Part shown: in pieces, positions 46,158 to 57,825 of the stretch
Position numbering within the stretch: the stretch's first letter is position 1
Layout: every line of letters begins with the position of its first letter
Source: Aphelenchoides besseyi
Lineage: Eukaryota > Nematoda > Chromadorea > Rhabditida > Aphelenchoididae
Reading direction: 5' to 3'
DNA length: 64,000 nt
NCBI GenBank assembly: GCA_024699855.1
Contig: JAMPIQ010000003.1
Span: 8,246,001-8,310,000 of the forward strand
Program-made: the position numbers and the translations under genes
Notes under the pieces: generated by a model
Told to the model about the DNA's origin: nothing
The model's database searches: none
Seen by the model: only the letters and a program-made list of their open reading frames with translations

Positions 46158-49100
46158 TTAATAGTCGAAGTTGCGCGACGATGATCGAAGAACAGCGGCA
46201 CTAGCGCTGGTGGCCAATCCACCGGCCGGAGCGATCGAAGCCGATGAGCGGTTCTTGGCGCGGAGTTTCGAGAGACTGTTCTCTGCGATATCGCGAGCTT
46301 CTTCGGCCTCATCTAAAATTTCACATTAGCAACTATAAGTAACATTTGAGAAGTCGTTTCAAGACCATTTCTATTGAGCTGACTACTTACCCAATGCAGC
46401 TTGGAGTTGACGGTATTTGCCTAAGTTGGTTGCTGCGATTTCTTCCGCTTCGTCGACTTGTCGTTTGTAGACCTGCAAAAATTGTGATTAGCCAAATAGT
46501 TTCTTCAATGTTTACCTTCAATTTTCCTTGCAACTTTTCGATCAAATCGGTCAATTGCATAGCGTTCTTCTTGTCCTCTTCAACCTAAAAACCAATTGTT
46601 TATCTCCTTGAATGCCGTTTTTTTGTTTACTTGGAAGTCCAATTCCTTGGTACGACGTTCGACTTTACGGTAGTTTTTGTCGGTCTCAGCATGGCGACGT
46701 TGTTCACCGTCGAGTTCTTGCTCCAACGCACGAATACGCTCTTCCAATTTAGCGATAATGCGTTTGCCTCCTTTAAGAGCGGCAGCTTCAGCCTCATCAA
46801 GACGAACCTAAACAACGATATGTTTACTAGGATCCAATAGAAGATTCGAAACTCACTTGCATCTCCTTGATTTGGATTTCAAGTCCCTTACGCAAACGTT
46901 CGACATGTTGAGAGTGTTCTTGCTCTTGACGCAATTCTTCGGCCAATCGAGCAGCATCAGCGGACGCCTTCTTGGCCAACTCGTCGGCGTTCTTCAACTC
47001 GGTCAATGACTCATCTAACTCGGCGTGCAAGGCCTGGAGTTCGCCTTCCAGTTTGCGTTTCAATCCACCCAACGAGTTTACTTGAGCGCTCAAGTCGTTG
47101 ACGGCTTCGCGCAACTCGATCAAATCATTTTCGGCAGCTCGACGAGCTCTCTCCGCGGCTTCAGCCTACAAAAGTTTTGTGAATTAAAGAATCTGTGGAA
47201 GTTTGTTTACTTGATGCATCAATTCTTCCTTCTCTGATTGAAGAAGTTGGTTGCGTTTCTCGGCATTCAAGTATTGTTCACGCCTGAAAACGATGGAATA
47301 AAATACTGTTGTTGTTAATTGGTAACTTACATGTCATCCAAATTGCGTTGGTTTTCCTCAACCTAAATTTTCGAAATAAGTGATCTGAAAGATGCAGCGG
47401 AGATAAACCTGCAATTGCAATTCGCGGATTTGTTCTTGGTGCTTCTTGATGGTCTTTTGAGCGTCGGTGTAAGCTTTGTTGGCGTGATCAAGACTAAAAG
47501 CCGTATGATGAAATCAAAGAAATTTAACTTACGCGATTTCTAGATCGTTAACATCCGATTCGAGTTTCTTCTTGATACGCAAAGCCTCTTGCTTTCCTTT
47601 GGTTTCGGCTTCAAGAGTTGCTTGCATCGATTCAAGAGCACGTTGATGGTTCTTGCGAGTATTCTCGAATTCTTCTTCTTTCTCTTGGATTCGCTTCTCG
47701 ATCTCCGAGCGGATTTGTGAGACTTCAACTTGAGCGCGCAACACCTTCGATTCTTCGGCTTCCAAGGCGGCTTCAGCCTAAAAACAGCAAATTAGTTGTT
47801 TGGCATTCGAATGATGACTAACCTCGTCAAGAGCGTGTTGAAGTTCTTCTTTTTCGGTTTCAGTACGTCGCAAGATCTTCTGCAACTCGTGAACCGAGCG
47901 ACCGCCCTCACTCAATTGATCGGTGAGATCCTTAATTTCTTGGGACAATGACTTATTTTCGCGACGGACACCCTCCAATGCTTCGAGCAACTCGTCTTGT
48001 TGAGTCTTGGATTTGAACAAATCTGTGGCCAAATTGCGAGCATCACGTTGAGCAGCATCAAGTTCAGCAGCCAAATCGTCAGTCTTCTTACGCCAATCGT
48101 CGATAATCTTGTCGAAACCTTTTTGTTTCTTCTCCAATGCCGACGCATAAGCTGCAGCACCTAAACTCAACTTGTTAAACCAGTTCAAATGTTTCAATTG
48201 ACTTACGTTCCACATCGACTTGAGCGTCGTCCAAATCGCCCATAAGTTTGTGGCGAGTTTTCTCCAATGATGCAATCTTGACATTTGCTGCTTCGTTTGC
48301 ATCGGTGAGATCTTGGACTTTTTGTTGAAGGCGACGTTTGGCTTCTTCAATCTCTTCGAGCTTGACAAGACCCTCAGATTCGAATCGTGCTTTCCATTGT
48401 TGGATTTCAGCGTTTAGCTTGCTGATTTGACGAAGAGCTTCGGCCTTTCCTTCTTGCTCCTCCTCAATTCCATCGCGCAAACTGTCGTTTTCGTGTTGAG
48501 CGTTCTTGTAGAGTCCGGCCAAAGTTTGACGTTCACGAGCCTCCTCATCGGCGGTACGCTTGGCTTCCTCGAGTTGAGATTGCAATTGAGATTTCAATCG
48601 GTGCAAGTTGTTCAACTAAAATATTCAAAATAAATGTGAGCTTATTGAAATAAACCTGAGACTCGGCGTCTTCCAATTGTCTATTCAATTCTTGGTTCTC
48701 ATTTTGCAATCGGTTCTTCAACGAAGCAAAGTCGTTCAACAAACGAGTTTGTTCATCGGCCTTGGTGGTGACTTCATTCAATTGCAATTCCAAGTTCTTC
48801 AAAACTTTTTCGGCTTCTTGACGTCCGCGAAGTTCGGCATCAGCAGCTTGAGTTGCGTCTTCGACTTCACGTTGCAATTGTTGACGATCTTTCTCGGCCT
48901 TAACCTTCAATTTTTGAACTTGTTCCAATTGGTCGCTAAGCTCAGCAACGGCATCGTTGTGCTTCTTGCGCAATGATCCTGAATCATAACAATAATAAAA
49001 GTGAATGAATAGCTTCACATACCCAAAGCGGTCTCATTGTTCAAATGAGCTTCCTCCAAGTCACGACGCAATTTGGCAAGCTCGGCCTCACGTTTCTTGG

Positions 49101-52100
49101 ACAATTCGATTTGTGCAGCAGTTGCACCACCGGCTTCATCCAAGCGTTCGGACAACTCCTCCAACTCGCGTTGCAATTCACCCTTCGAGCGATCGGCCTT
49201 TTGACGAGATTGACGTTCATTCTCCAATTCGTCTTCCAATTCGCTTTGTCGTGATTGCAATTCCTATCATTTTCAGATCAATTGTAAAGTCATGCAGTAG
49301 ATACCTTGACTTGGCGTTGAAGCCTACTGACCGAGGATTGTTCGTCTTCCAATTTGGAGGAAACAGAGTGCAATTCGGATTCCTTCTTTTGCAAGTTGGA
49401 TTGAACATCCGCCTTCTGTTTGTTCAATTCGTCGATGTTTTCGTGAGCAACTTTGAGTTCGCCTTGAACTTTGCGGTTTTGTTTCTCCAACTCTTGACGA
49501 CTGCGTTTCTCTCGTTCGGCGTTGTCTTCCAACTCGTCGAGTTGACGTTCCAACTTCTCACGCAACTTGTTGGTGTGGTTGACCTTCTCTTCTTCGGATT
49601 GCAAGTCATCAACCTGTAATAATCTGGATTTAAAAGCGAAGAAGAACCATTTCAAAAGCAATCAATTCAATGGCCAGTTTAGTGAGACATCGAAAGAAAC
49701 AGTCAATTTTTCACTTTTTCTAATCTTTGTCTTTACAAAACTTTTCATTACTTTATTGTAGTTTCAAGCAAACGAATAAGAACATACCAGCTTGCGGTTT
49801 TGTTCTTCTTGCATTTTCTTCTCCTTGTTCGACTTGGCAAGAGCCTCATCTTGAGCAGCCATTTCGTCTTGGAGTGAACGGATGTTGTGTTCGCGAGCCT
49901 GCTTCTCGGATTCAGCTTTACGCAAAGACATCTCCAAGTCTTGGTTTTGTTTCTTGCTCTGCTCCAAGTCACCTAAAAAACCAGTTAAAGCGGTTAACTA
50001 AAACTCGAATACCTTGCAATTTCTTGGCTTGTCTTTGTAAATCTGACGAACGATCCTCCAAATTTTCCACCTGAATTTATTTTTATATAAATCGAATAAA
50101 CGAAAACTGACGTTATCGGACAAATCGTTAACTTGACGTTGAAGATCGTTGTTTTGAGCCTGAAGTTTGTTGGCACGTTCCTCATTCTCAGCGGCAACTT
50201 GTTTCTCTTTCTCCAAGTCAAGGTAGAGTCTGAAGGGGTAGTACTTAAAAACTATTGTGTATATGAACTCACTTATTCTTCTCTTCAACCAATTTGGCAA
50301 CTTCGGCCTCAAGCTTCTGTCGATTATCTGTTTCCTTTGCCAAGGCTTCCTCAAGCTCCTTGATCTTCGCTTCCAAGGCCTCTATCTGAATAACAACGTG
50401 TGTAATGTAAATGTAGCAATCAAACGCTGGACTTATTGTCCAATCTTTTAAGGTTTACAACCACTACTACTTGAAAAAACATGTCGAAAACGCACCTCTT
50501 CTTTTTCCTTGCCAGTCTTCAACATCGGTTTGACTTTTCCATATCTAAATGGCAACAAATAAGTGGTTTCCACGTATCCAACTTAACAATTTAAACCAAT
50601 CCCTGAAATTCATTAAAGATTAATAATATTACATGGCGTTCGATGAAAATTTGATGAAACATGAATAAGGAACAAATTCAGACGTGCCGCAATTGCGCAC
50701 TTTGTTTTGATGTAAGGAATTGACATCGCTTTTCGATGTTACGATCGATTTCCACAACTGCACACGCCCACTTTTCTCTTTCTTCCTTTTGTTGTTGACT
50801 TACCAAGTACGTAACGTGCACCAGGAGCGGATGTTACGTTGCAGGATGAGCAAACCGGCACGTTGTTGAATGCGACGTTTCACATCGGCTTGAGCCAAGT
50901 ACCAACGAATACGTTGTTGGAACATGGTCATGATGGCAGCCAATTTCTCATCACGCAAATCTTCCAAACGAGCCAAAATACCGGCTTTGAAGAAGACCTG
51001 AAGAATTTTACAATAAATTTATTGCCAATTAGTTGAATCTACCTTTGTGTTACCCAATTTAAACTCTTCGTCAGTCAAATTGTTCTCGTTGCAAAGTTGA
51101 TCAGTGATACCCTTGGAAGCAGCTTTCTCGTCTAAAAATACTCGAAACTTCATATTTACACTTCGAATACACACCGGGATTCTTTGCAGCATCAGCAGCC
51201 AAGATGGAGTAACGGTGTTTGAAATCTGAAATGGGAATTGAATGCTTTTTTTGAGACACACACAACTGACCGTTGTAGATCATTCGATTAGGGAAACCTT
51301 TACGGCAAATACGAATACCCTCAAGCACACCGTTACAAGTCAATTGATTCAACACGAGAGCCGAATCAATCAAACCGGCGGTCTTCTTTTCGTTGGGAAT
51401 GATACAACGAATGAAGTGAGGATGAGTTTGATACAACATGGTCATCAAGTTGTTCAACGACTCACGGTAGATCATTGAAACGGTAAGGAAACTGGACGAT
51501 TTTCCCTTCTTCTTTCCACCACCAGCACCAGATTTGGCCAATTCGGCGGCTTCCTCTTGGGTGACATAGTCGTTGAAGATTTCGCGAGTCAACGCGTTTG
51601 AAGCGCTCTTCAAAACAGCAACAGCACTGTCATTCAACGGATCCTTGTTCTTCTCGAGGAAGTTGTTGGCGTTGTAACGAACAGTTCCGGCGTAGTGAAC
51701 AACGGCGAAATGAGCTTCAGCTTGTTTTCCTTTTGGTGGTTTCGGTTTTTGGAAGTTCGGATGTTTGCCCAAATGTTGATCGTTCAATTTTTGAACGAAA
51801 GTCATATCCGTGGCTTTCGGCACAATACACTCCTCGTCCAACATCGAAATGATACCCAACGGCTTTTCAATCAACTCAATACAAGCTTGCAAATCAAGAC
51901 CGAAATCGATGAAAGTCCACGCGATGCCTTCACGTTTGTATTCTTCTTGTTCCAAAATGAACATGTGATGATTGAAGAATTGTTGAAGACGTTCGTTGAC
52001 AAAGTTAATCCACAGTTGTTCGAAACTGTTCAACTAAACAAATACACGAAATTGAATTTGAAGGTCTCGAAGAACTCACATCGAAAATCTCGAAACCGGC

Positions 52101-55100
52101 AATATCGAGCACACCGATCCAACGGACACGCTCAATTGCTTTGGCGTCGAGGGTCTTGTTACAACGAGTAATCAACCAACGGAACATACGCGCGTAAATG
52201 GCTTTGGCCAAACCGGAAACGGCCCACGAGACTTGTTCCAAATTCTGACCTTTGTTCACCCATTCGTTACCGACACGAACACGTGGTTTGGTCAATGCTT
52301 TTAAGAAAGCTTCGTGATCAATGCCGAAACAGTGAGATGCGTTCTTAGCGTCATCTTCAGTGTCAACCTTAAAATAAATTAAATGGAAACATAATTTCAG
52401 TGCATACTTCTGCTTGTTCTTCACGAGGACGTTGTTTGAATTTCATTTCACCCATGTGCATAATACCGGCGGTATTTGCGTACATGTTATGGGTTTCTTC
52501 GTCTTCAAAACCCATGATATCGAAAGCTTCTTGAGTCAAACGCATTTCTTCTTTGTCATCAACACCGTCAATGGTCAATTCTGCTTGAGAACAGAAGTGG
52601 CTAAAAAAAGAATCGAGTTCCGTTTGTTTTCATCTCTAAACTTACTAGTATTTCAACTCGTTGTTGAGTTTCAAATCTCCACGCAATTTTGGATCACTAC
52701 CCGACATAATTTGGTAGAAAATGTGATAACAACGCTCACCCGGAGCTTGACGAACGACACGAGATTTCTCAAGCAAGTAGTGCTCGATATCACCACCGGC
52801 CAATTTACCGGAGTTGGAGAAGTGGGTTCGGATGAATTTACCGAAACGCGACGAGTTGTTGTTACGCACAGTTTTGGCGTTACCGAACGCTTCCAAGACG
52901 GGATTGGTCTGGACGATTTGTTCTTCCAAAGTACCCTATGAACCAAAATTGAATTTTTCTTCGGATTCCATTCACTTACTCCCTTCTTGCCGGCAGCATC
53001 GGCACTCTTATCGGCGGCAGCTTGTTGAGTAGCACCAACAATGGCGAAGTAGGAAATGACCTTTTTGGTGTTTTCGGTCTTTCCGGCACCCGATTCACCG
53101 GTAATCAACATGGATTGATTCTCGCGATCTTGAACCATGTTTCGGTAGGCTTCATCAGCAACGGCAAACAAATGCGGTGGCATTTCGTTACGTCGTTTTC
53201 CCATGTAAGCCTTGATAACCGACTCGGTGTAGATTGGAAGTCGCTTGTAGGGATTGATGACAACACAAAACAGTCCGGAGTAGGTCTGCAATAAGATTTC
53301 GGGTTATTTCGATGTTTTAGACGTAGAATACTCACGTAGATCATCATAGCACTGTACCTAAAAAATAAACGCAATTAGTGCTGTCCATTAGAATTTAATA
53401 AAAGTTTTTTGATTTTTACGGTCAATGAACGTATTTTTAGTGTTATTTCTTCAGTTTTAAAGGTCAATTCAAGTTTTTTCGGATACGTTTGAAATACGGA
53501 TTCTTTCTTTGAATTTTTGATTTGGAAATGACTCGAAGGAGTTGTTTTGTCGTATTTGCAACAGGAAGCGATCGATGATTCACCGTTGTCGATTTGCGCG
53601 TCAGTTTAATGTCCAGTGTCGGACCTCCTTTCAAATGAGTTGACCGTGGAATTTCACGCATGTGCAGCATTTTTTTCCAGCTCGTAGTAACGGGAAGTAT
53701 TTTATTGTGGTGTGGTTTCATTATGAGGGTGAGATGCCCTAGAACAACGCGACAAAGTGTCCGAAAGTCTTTTGATCGAAACGTTTTGTAAGTAAAAATA
53801 AGCAAACGAATGAAGATGGGAAAAACTTTTAGCGCAATGCGCACCAAATGACAAAGTTCAACTGGTCAATGAACAACTCGGAGTTAGCCTAAAGAACGTT
53901 TTGGACGGGAATAAGGAAAAACAAAGGAAAGCCGCCGCATTCACTTTGCCTCGTGGATTGACGTTTGGTCGTATTACGACCTCAGATTCCACTCCGCGTG
54001 TTGGCTTATCGTTGGTAGTAATAACACAAATTAGATTTAGTTGTGCGATTGGACTCATCCAATCAACCAACTCAAACTCTCGACGATTCGACGTGAAGCG
54101 GGATTAGATCCCGAAACCGAACATCTTCTTCCAGGAGATGCGAGAATTGGCTTCGGAAGGAGTGAAGGCGCTTTTCAAAAAGCACAGGTTTTGCTTTGTC
54201 GTTTATTCGACAAAACAAACCTGGAAAGCGGAAATGCCGATGATTTACAAACGAAGTCTCCGGAGAAAAAGAAGATGATAATGTAAGCTAGGAGTTCGAA
54301 ATCGCAGACAACGTTTAATTCAGGAATCCGAGGAGCAAGGGAGTTCATCTTTTTCAACTAAAGCGAAGAAGGTTCTGACTAGTTTGAAAGCGAGAACAAA
54401 GAACGTATTTGCACCTTGTCCTTCAACTTACAAAGATATTCCAAAAGAGAAAGAATCCTCAGAAAGTGTTGAGAACTATTTGATGTGAATTAAAGAATTT
54501 GTTAAACCGGACTTCTTTTCAAGCCATTCCAATTGATCAAGCAACCTACCGGTCTTTCAAGTTGTTCAACACGGATGCTTCATTCAAAAAAGTCAAGTTG
54601 GCCATGTCTTCGGTCTTCGTGAACTTTGGCGGATTCATTTCCTGCGCATCTTCTTTCTTGACCGTGACCTCATTGCCTTTGGAAGTCACAAGAGTCACCT
54701 GATCTCCGGATTCGCTCTTGATTTCAGCAGCAACAAAACCTGAAAACGTGTGCAATTAATTGCGTTCTTTTGTATTTCTAGGATCTTTGTTTTTGTGAGC
54801 ACATTTGGTTTCCATGTGCTTGCGACCTTTGAAAGTCACATTCAAAACTTTTTCGCAGCAGATGTTTGGCGCTGAGAGAAATCAGTATGTGCTTCAAAAA
54901 TCCCATTGAACGTCTTTTATGTTCATACGGAAATCACTTGGGGTTCCGTGAAACGACCGCGATTGTTCTCGAATCGACAGTTGGTTTCTGCGTCCATTGT
55001 GGCCGCACTCTGACGCCCACTTCTATCGCCTGCATGCGAAGAAAAACGGAACGTAGGCTATTAATCTTCTCGGCTTGTTGTTCAACCAATTCAATTCGAC

Positions 55101-55605
55101 GTGATAGACGTTGCCGCAGGTGAAAAGCGAAAATTGATGGGCCCGAGACGGCGAAACCAATTGATCTCATTCTCTGACTTTATGGCCCAGTAGATCAAAA
55201 GAGAGAGACTGGAAGGTTTTTGACGTTTCACAACGACTTTAGAGCTGTGGTTTTAATGCGTAATCAATCCGCGTCAGTCATTCAATTGACCGCAAATCGA
55301 ATTTCAAAGTCAAAAGCCGGATTTTGGCAAATTCTTGAAGAAACCATAAGGTCAAAAGATCTCGGATGGAAGAAAAAAATTCAATTTTGATTCTCCATGC
55401 TTGTTAGTGTTATAAAATGAGCTCGATACCGTCTTCGGCGTCCACCACCCAACGGTTCTTCTTGGAGTCGAAAGGCTTTGAAGCAAATGCGATTTTGTCT
55501 TCACCTGCAAAAAACTTTAAGTTTCGATTGTTTCGGAACAAACTCACGTGAGATAGCCAAGTACGGGAATCCCGGATCGTTTTCAAATTCTTCAGAGGCA
55601 ACCAT
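46158..55605 (-). CDS. Muscle myosin heavy chain (class II)
   Basis: About 1,950 residues from many exons. Early exons are 55548-55605, 55430-55504, 54550-54739 and a 22-nt exon at 53336-53357. The N-terminal SH3-like part has [20 protein letters not shown]. The motor shows P-loop [13 protein letters not shown], switch 1 [12 protein letters not shown], switch 2 DIAGFEIFD and actin-binding [20 protein letters not shown] converter and one IQ-type lever ([19 protein letters not shown]) follow. The rod is an uninterrupted heptad coiled coil ending [18 protein letters not shown], then RNFDY and TAA. It forms thick filaments in body-wall or pharyngeal muscle. Which C. elegans paralogue it matches needs a tree. 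Introns 2 and 3 are long (about 690 and 1,190 bp) and contain other coding-like sequence, while most others are about 40-60 nt. Confidence 0.93.
53743..54488 (+). CDS. Opposite-strand gene inside a myosin intron, partial model
   Basis: Exon blocks: about 53743-53787 ([14 protein letters not shown]), 53833-54014 ([34 protein letters not shown]), then 54041-54282 ([36 protein letters not shown], ending SPEKKKMIM). The blocks join in phase across introns at 53788-53832 and 54015-54040; the latter is only 26 nt. After 54282 either TAA ends the protein or a further exon ([20 protein letters not shown]) continues to a TGA at about 54488. The first exon was not found. No family was recognised. It lies entirely in the 1.19-kb myosin intron 3 on the other strand. 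Confidence 0.45.
54756..55170 (-). other. Coding-like segment in a myosin intron
   Basis: Within myosin intron 2 the same strand carries a protein-like frame ([40 protein letters not shown]). A second block about 100 bp further on, in another phase, reads [20 protein letters not shown] then KCAHKNKDP and stops at 54756. Cys/His spacing in the second block recalls a zinc finger. Joining phase is not settled, so it may be a nested gene, an unused exon or chance. Confidence 0.3.
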
Positions 55606-57825
55606 TATTGCGACTTGTTGTTTGAGTATTGGCCCACACTAAAATTAATCGTTTACGAGGAGGGTTACGATAAGTGACAGAAACGTCAAACACGAAAAAA
55701 GAAGATCTTTAAAGAAATTCACTTAGTCGCACAACTTTTTGTTCAAACGAATAAACTGAGTCGACTTGCTTTGGGTTGGCAGTTTGATTTTGGCAAAAAT
55801 GGGCGGAGTAGATCGCTCTTACACTCGAAATGTGTTTGGAATGCTGTTGCCGACTTTTTCTGAAGAATCTTGAAAGAACGGACAGAGTTATGAGAGTGGG
55901 CGGTCTTTGTGGTGCATTCGATCGAATTCGTTCCAACTTTCATGCTGTTGATCTTCAAAGATCACGATTCGATCTTCTTTTCCGTTCAGTTCTTTTTATA
56001 CGTCAATAGAGATCATGGGTTTTTCGCTTTCCAATCTTTTTTGTTTGCAGCAAAAGCAGTTGCTTCACTCACAGACGTATCAGTAGTTTGTTCTCGTTTG
56101 TTCACAGAAAACGCCTACACGCATCAAACCTAAGGCAAGAAAGTTGGTGATCTTTTAAAATTGATTGTCATCTATCCGTTTGAAGACTAACTTTTAGTTT
56201 CTTTATCTTATGAATATCTAATTCTTGAACATTCATTTATCGGTTACAGAACCAAATACAATCAAATTACAACAAAGTTAAAGTTTTTGTGGGAAGAAGC
56301 GAAATTTTCGGGATTCGAGTCGACATATCTGGACCTATAACAGTTACAACAAGTGAGTTGTAAACCAAACAGAAATAATCTTGAAGCCGAATAGTTCGTT
56401 TTTAACATAATGTTTTGCCAATTTCTGCTTATATCGACTTTTCAATGGAGAACACGTGTGAGATTAAGTAATCGCTTGTTAGCGAACTAAGTAACTTGAC
56501 GAATTAAGCCAATCAGAGGAGATGATGTTGAAGTTGATCAGTCGTCATAAGTGACGCTGCAACATGTGTCTTCGCATAGCATCTTTTGTCGAGTAATCCT
56601 TTGTACACGGTTTGTGCGGACATTGATAAGGAGTTGATTTGTTGCATTTTTTCGCAGCCTTTCTTTTCGGCTGCAATGTGTAAACGTCCGACCAATTAAC
56701 AACGAGAAGTTTATTGTATTTCAAACTTGGGCTGTTAAACCTAAACACAAGACAATTGCACGGCTAAATGATGGACAGATACGGTAATAGAGAGAAAGAA
56801 AAAAATCAAATGGACAAACGAAGAGAATCAAGGAGGAAAGTTCAAAAGAAGAACGATCAGCGCGAATGGCGTCGTCGTTCCGTTTTGAAGACCGAATTTC
56901 AGTTGTCGCTTTCATTTGCAGTTTACCGTAATCTTATTTGCACTCAGCAGATTCACGCAACAATCTCATGTAATCGTTTATTCGAAAGACAACACACACT
57001 AACAAGACCTTAGGTGAAGAGAGAAAGGGCGAAAGACAACGTGCACTTTCGTTTCTCTTCGCTCTCGCAGCCCATCAGTCGCCTCGTAGTTCGATTTGTT
57101 GACCAGCGTTGGACGAAAATTGAAGGCAGTAAGCTAAAAATGGCTATGATGACTGGCTTAGGACACCGCAGATTGCAAGTGAAGATCAAAGCCATAGACT
57201 GAGCCATTGCTTACATCAAATTCAATGCAATGATCGGTGACGTTTGTGTCACAAATTTTAGTTGGAACAACGCCAACGCTCAACGTGAAATTGTTCTTTT
57301 CACTTCCAAACTGATCGCTTTGTTTCCGGGCAAAGTTACAAGAATGCCATTGAGGAGACGAAAGCGATTCTCATCGATTATATTTGTTTGTTCCATTTTG
57401 TGTTCAACGGTAAAAGAAAAGAGTCTGAACGTGTGTGCGACGGCTGTTCTTTGAAAGTCGGAGACGTTTCGAGTGTTGAACGATGTCTAAAAGACGCCTG
57501 TTGCTGATTTTTGTGACATCGAAAATTGGAAGACAAAAATTTTCGTGGACTTGCAATCGACTACAAACGCCCACGTGTTCATGAAGAAAACAAAAGAGAG
57601 TATTGACAGAAACGTACAAAAATGTCGTGAGGGTTATAAGTGAAGACAGATGTGTGCTTGACTTCACCCTCATTGAACCCACGTATACTTTTCGCAAGAT
57701 TCTAGGAGGTAATAATCTGCTGGAAGACAGAATACGCCGCTGGTTCTTGCGTTTCTCATCACCAATCCTCCTCACTATCCGCTGCGCCATGACGTCGATC
57801 GCGTGCTCCTGCTCTGTCTGTTACT
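55606..57825. other. Intergenic, about 2.2 kb, with one zinc-finger fragment
   Basis: Upstream of myosin; no full gene. Apart from the C2H2 fragment at 56545-56748, open frames lack domains. It probably includes the muscle promoter of the myosin gene. Confidence 0.35.
56545..56748 (-). CDS. C2H2 zinc-finger C-terminal exon or fragment
   Basis: A minus-strand frame ends YQCPHKPCTKDYSTKDAMRR then HMLQRHL and a stop. This is one C2H2 finger (C-x4-C-x12-H-x4-H). A candidate acceptor (acattgcag) lies just before PKRKAAKKCNKS, a basic stretch. No upstream exons were identified, so it may be the last exon of a small gene or a relic. Confidence 0.35.
   Translation of the reverse strand: MFRFNSPSLKYNKLLVVNWSDVYTLQPKRKAAKKCNKSTPYQCPHKPCTKDYSTKDAMRRHMLQRHL

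Noticed and set aside
46600..49750. Several plus-strand open frames of 60-200 codons
   Set aside because: They are antisense shadows of the repetitive coiled-coil rod of the myosin gene.
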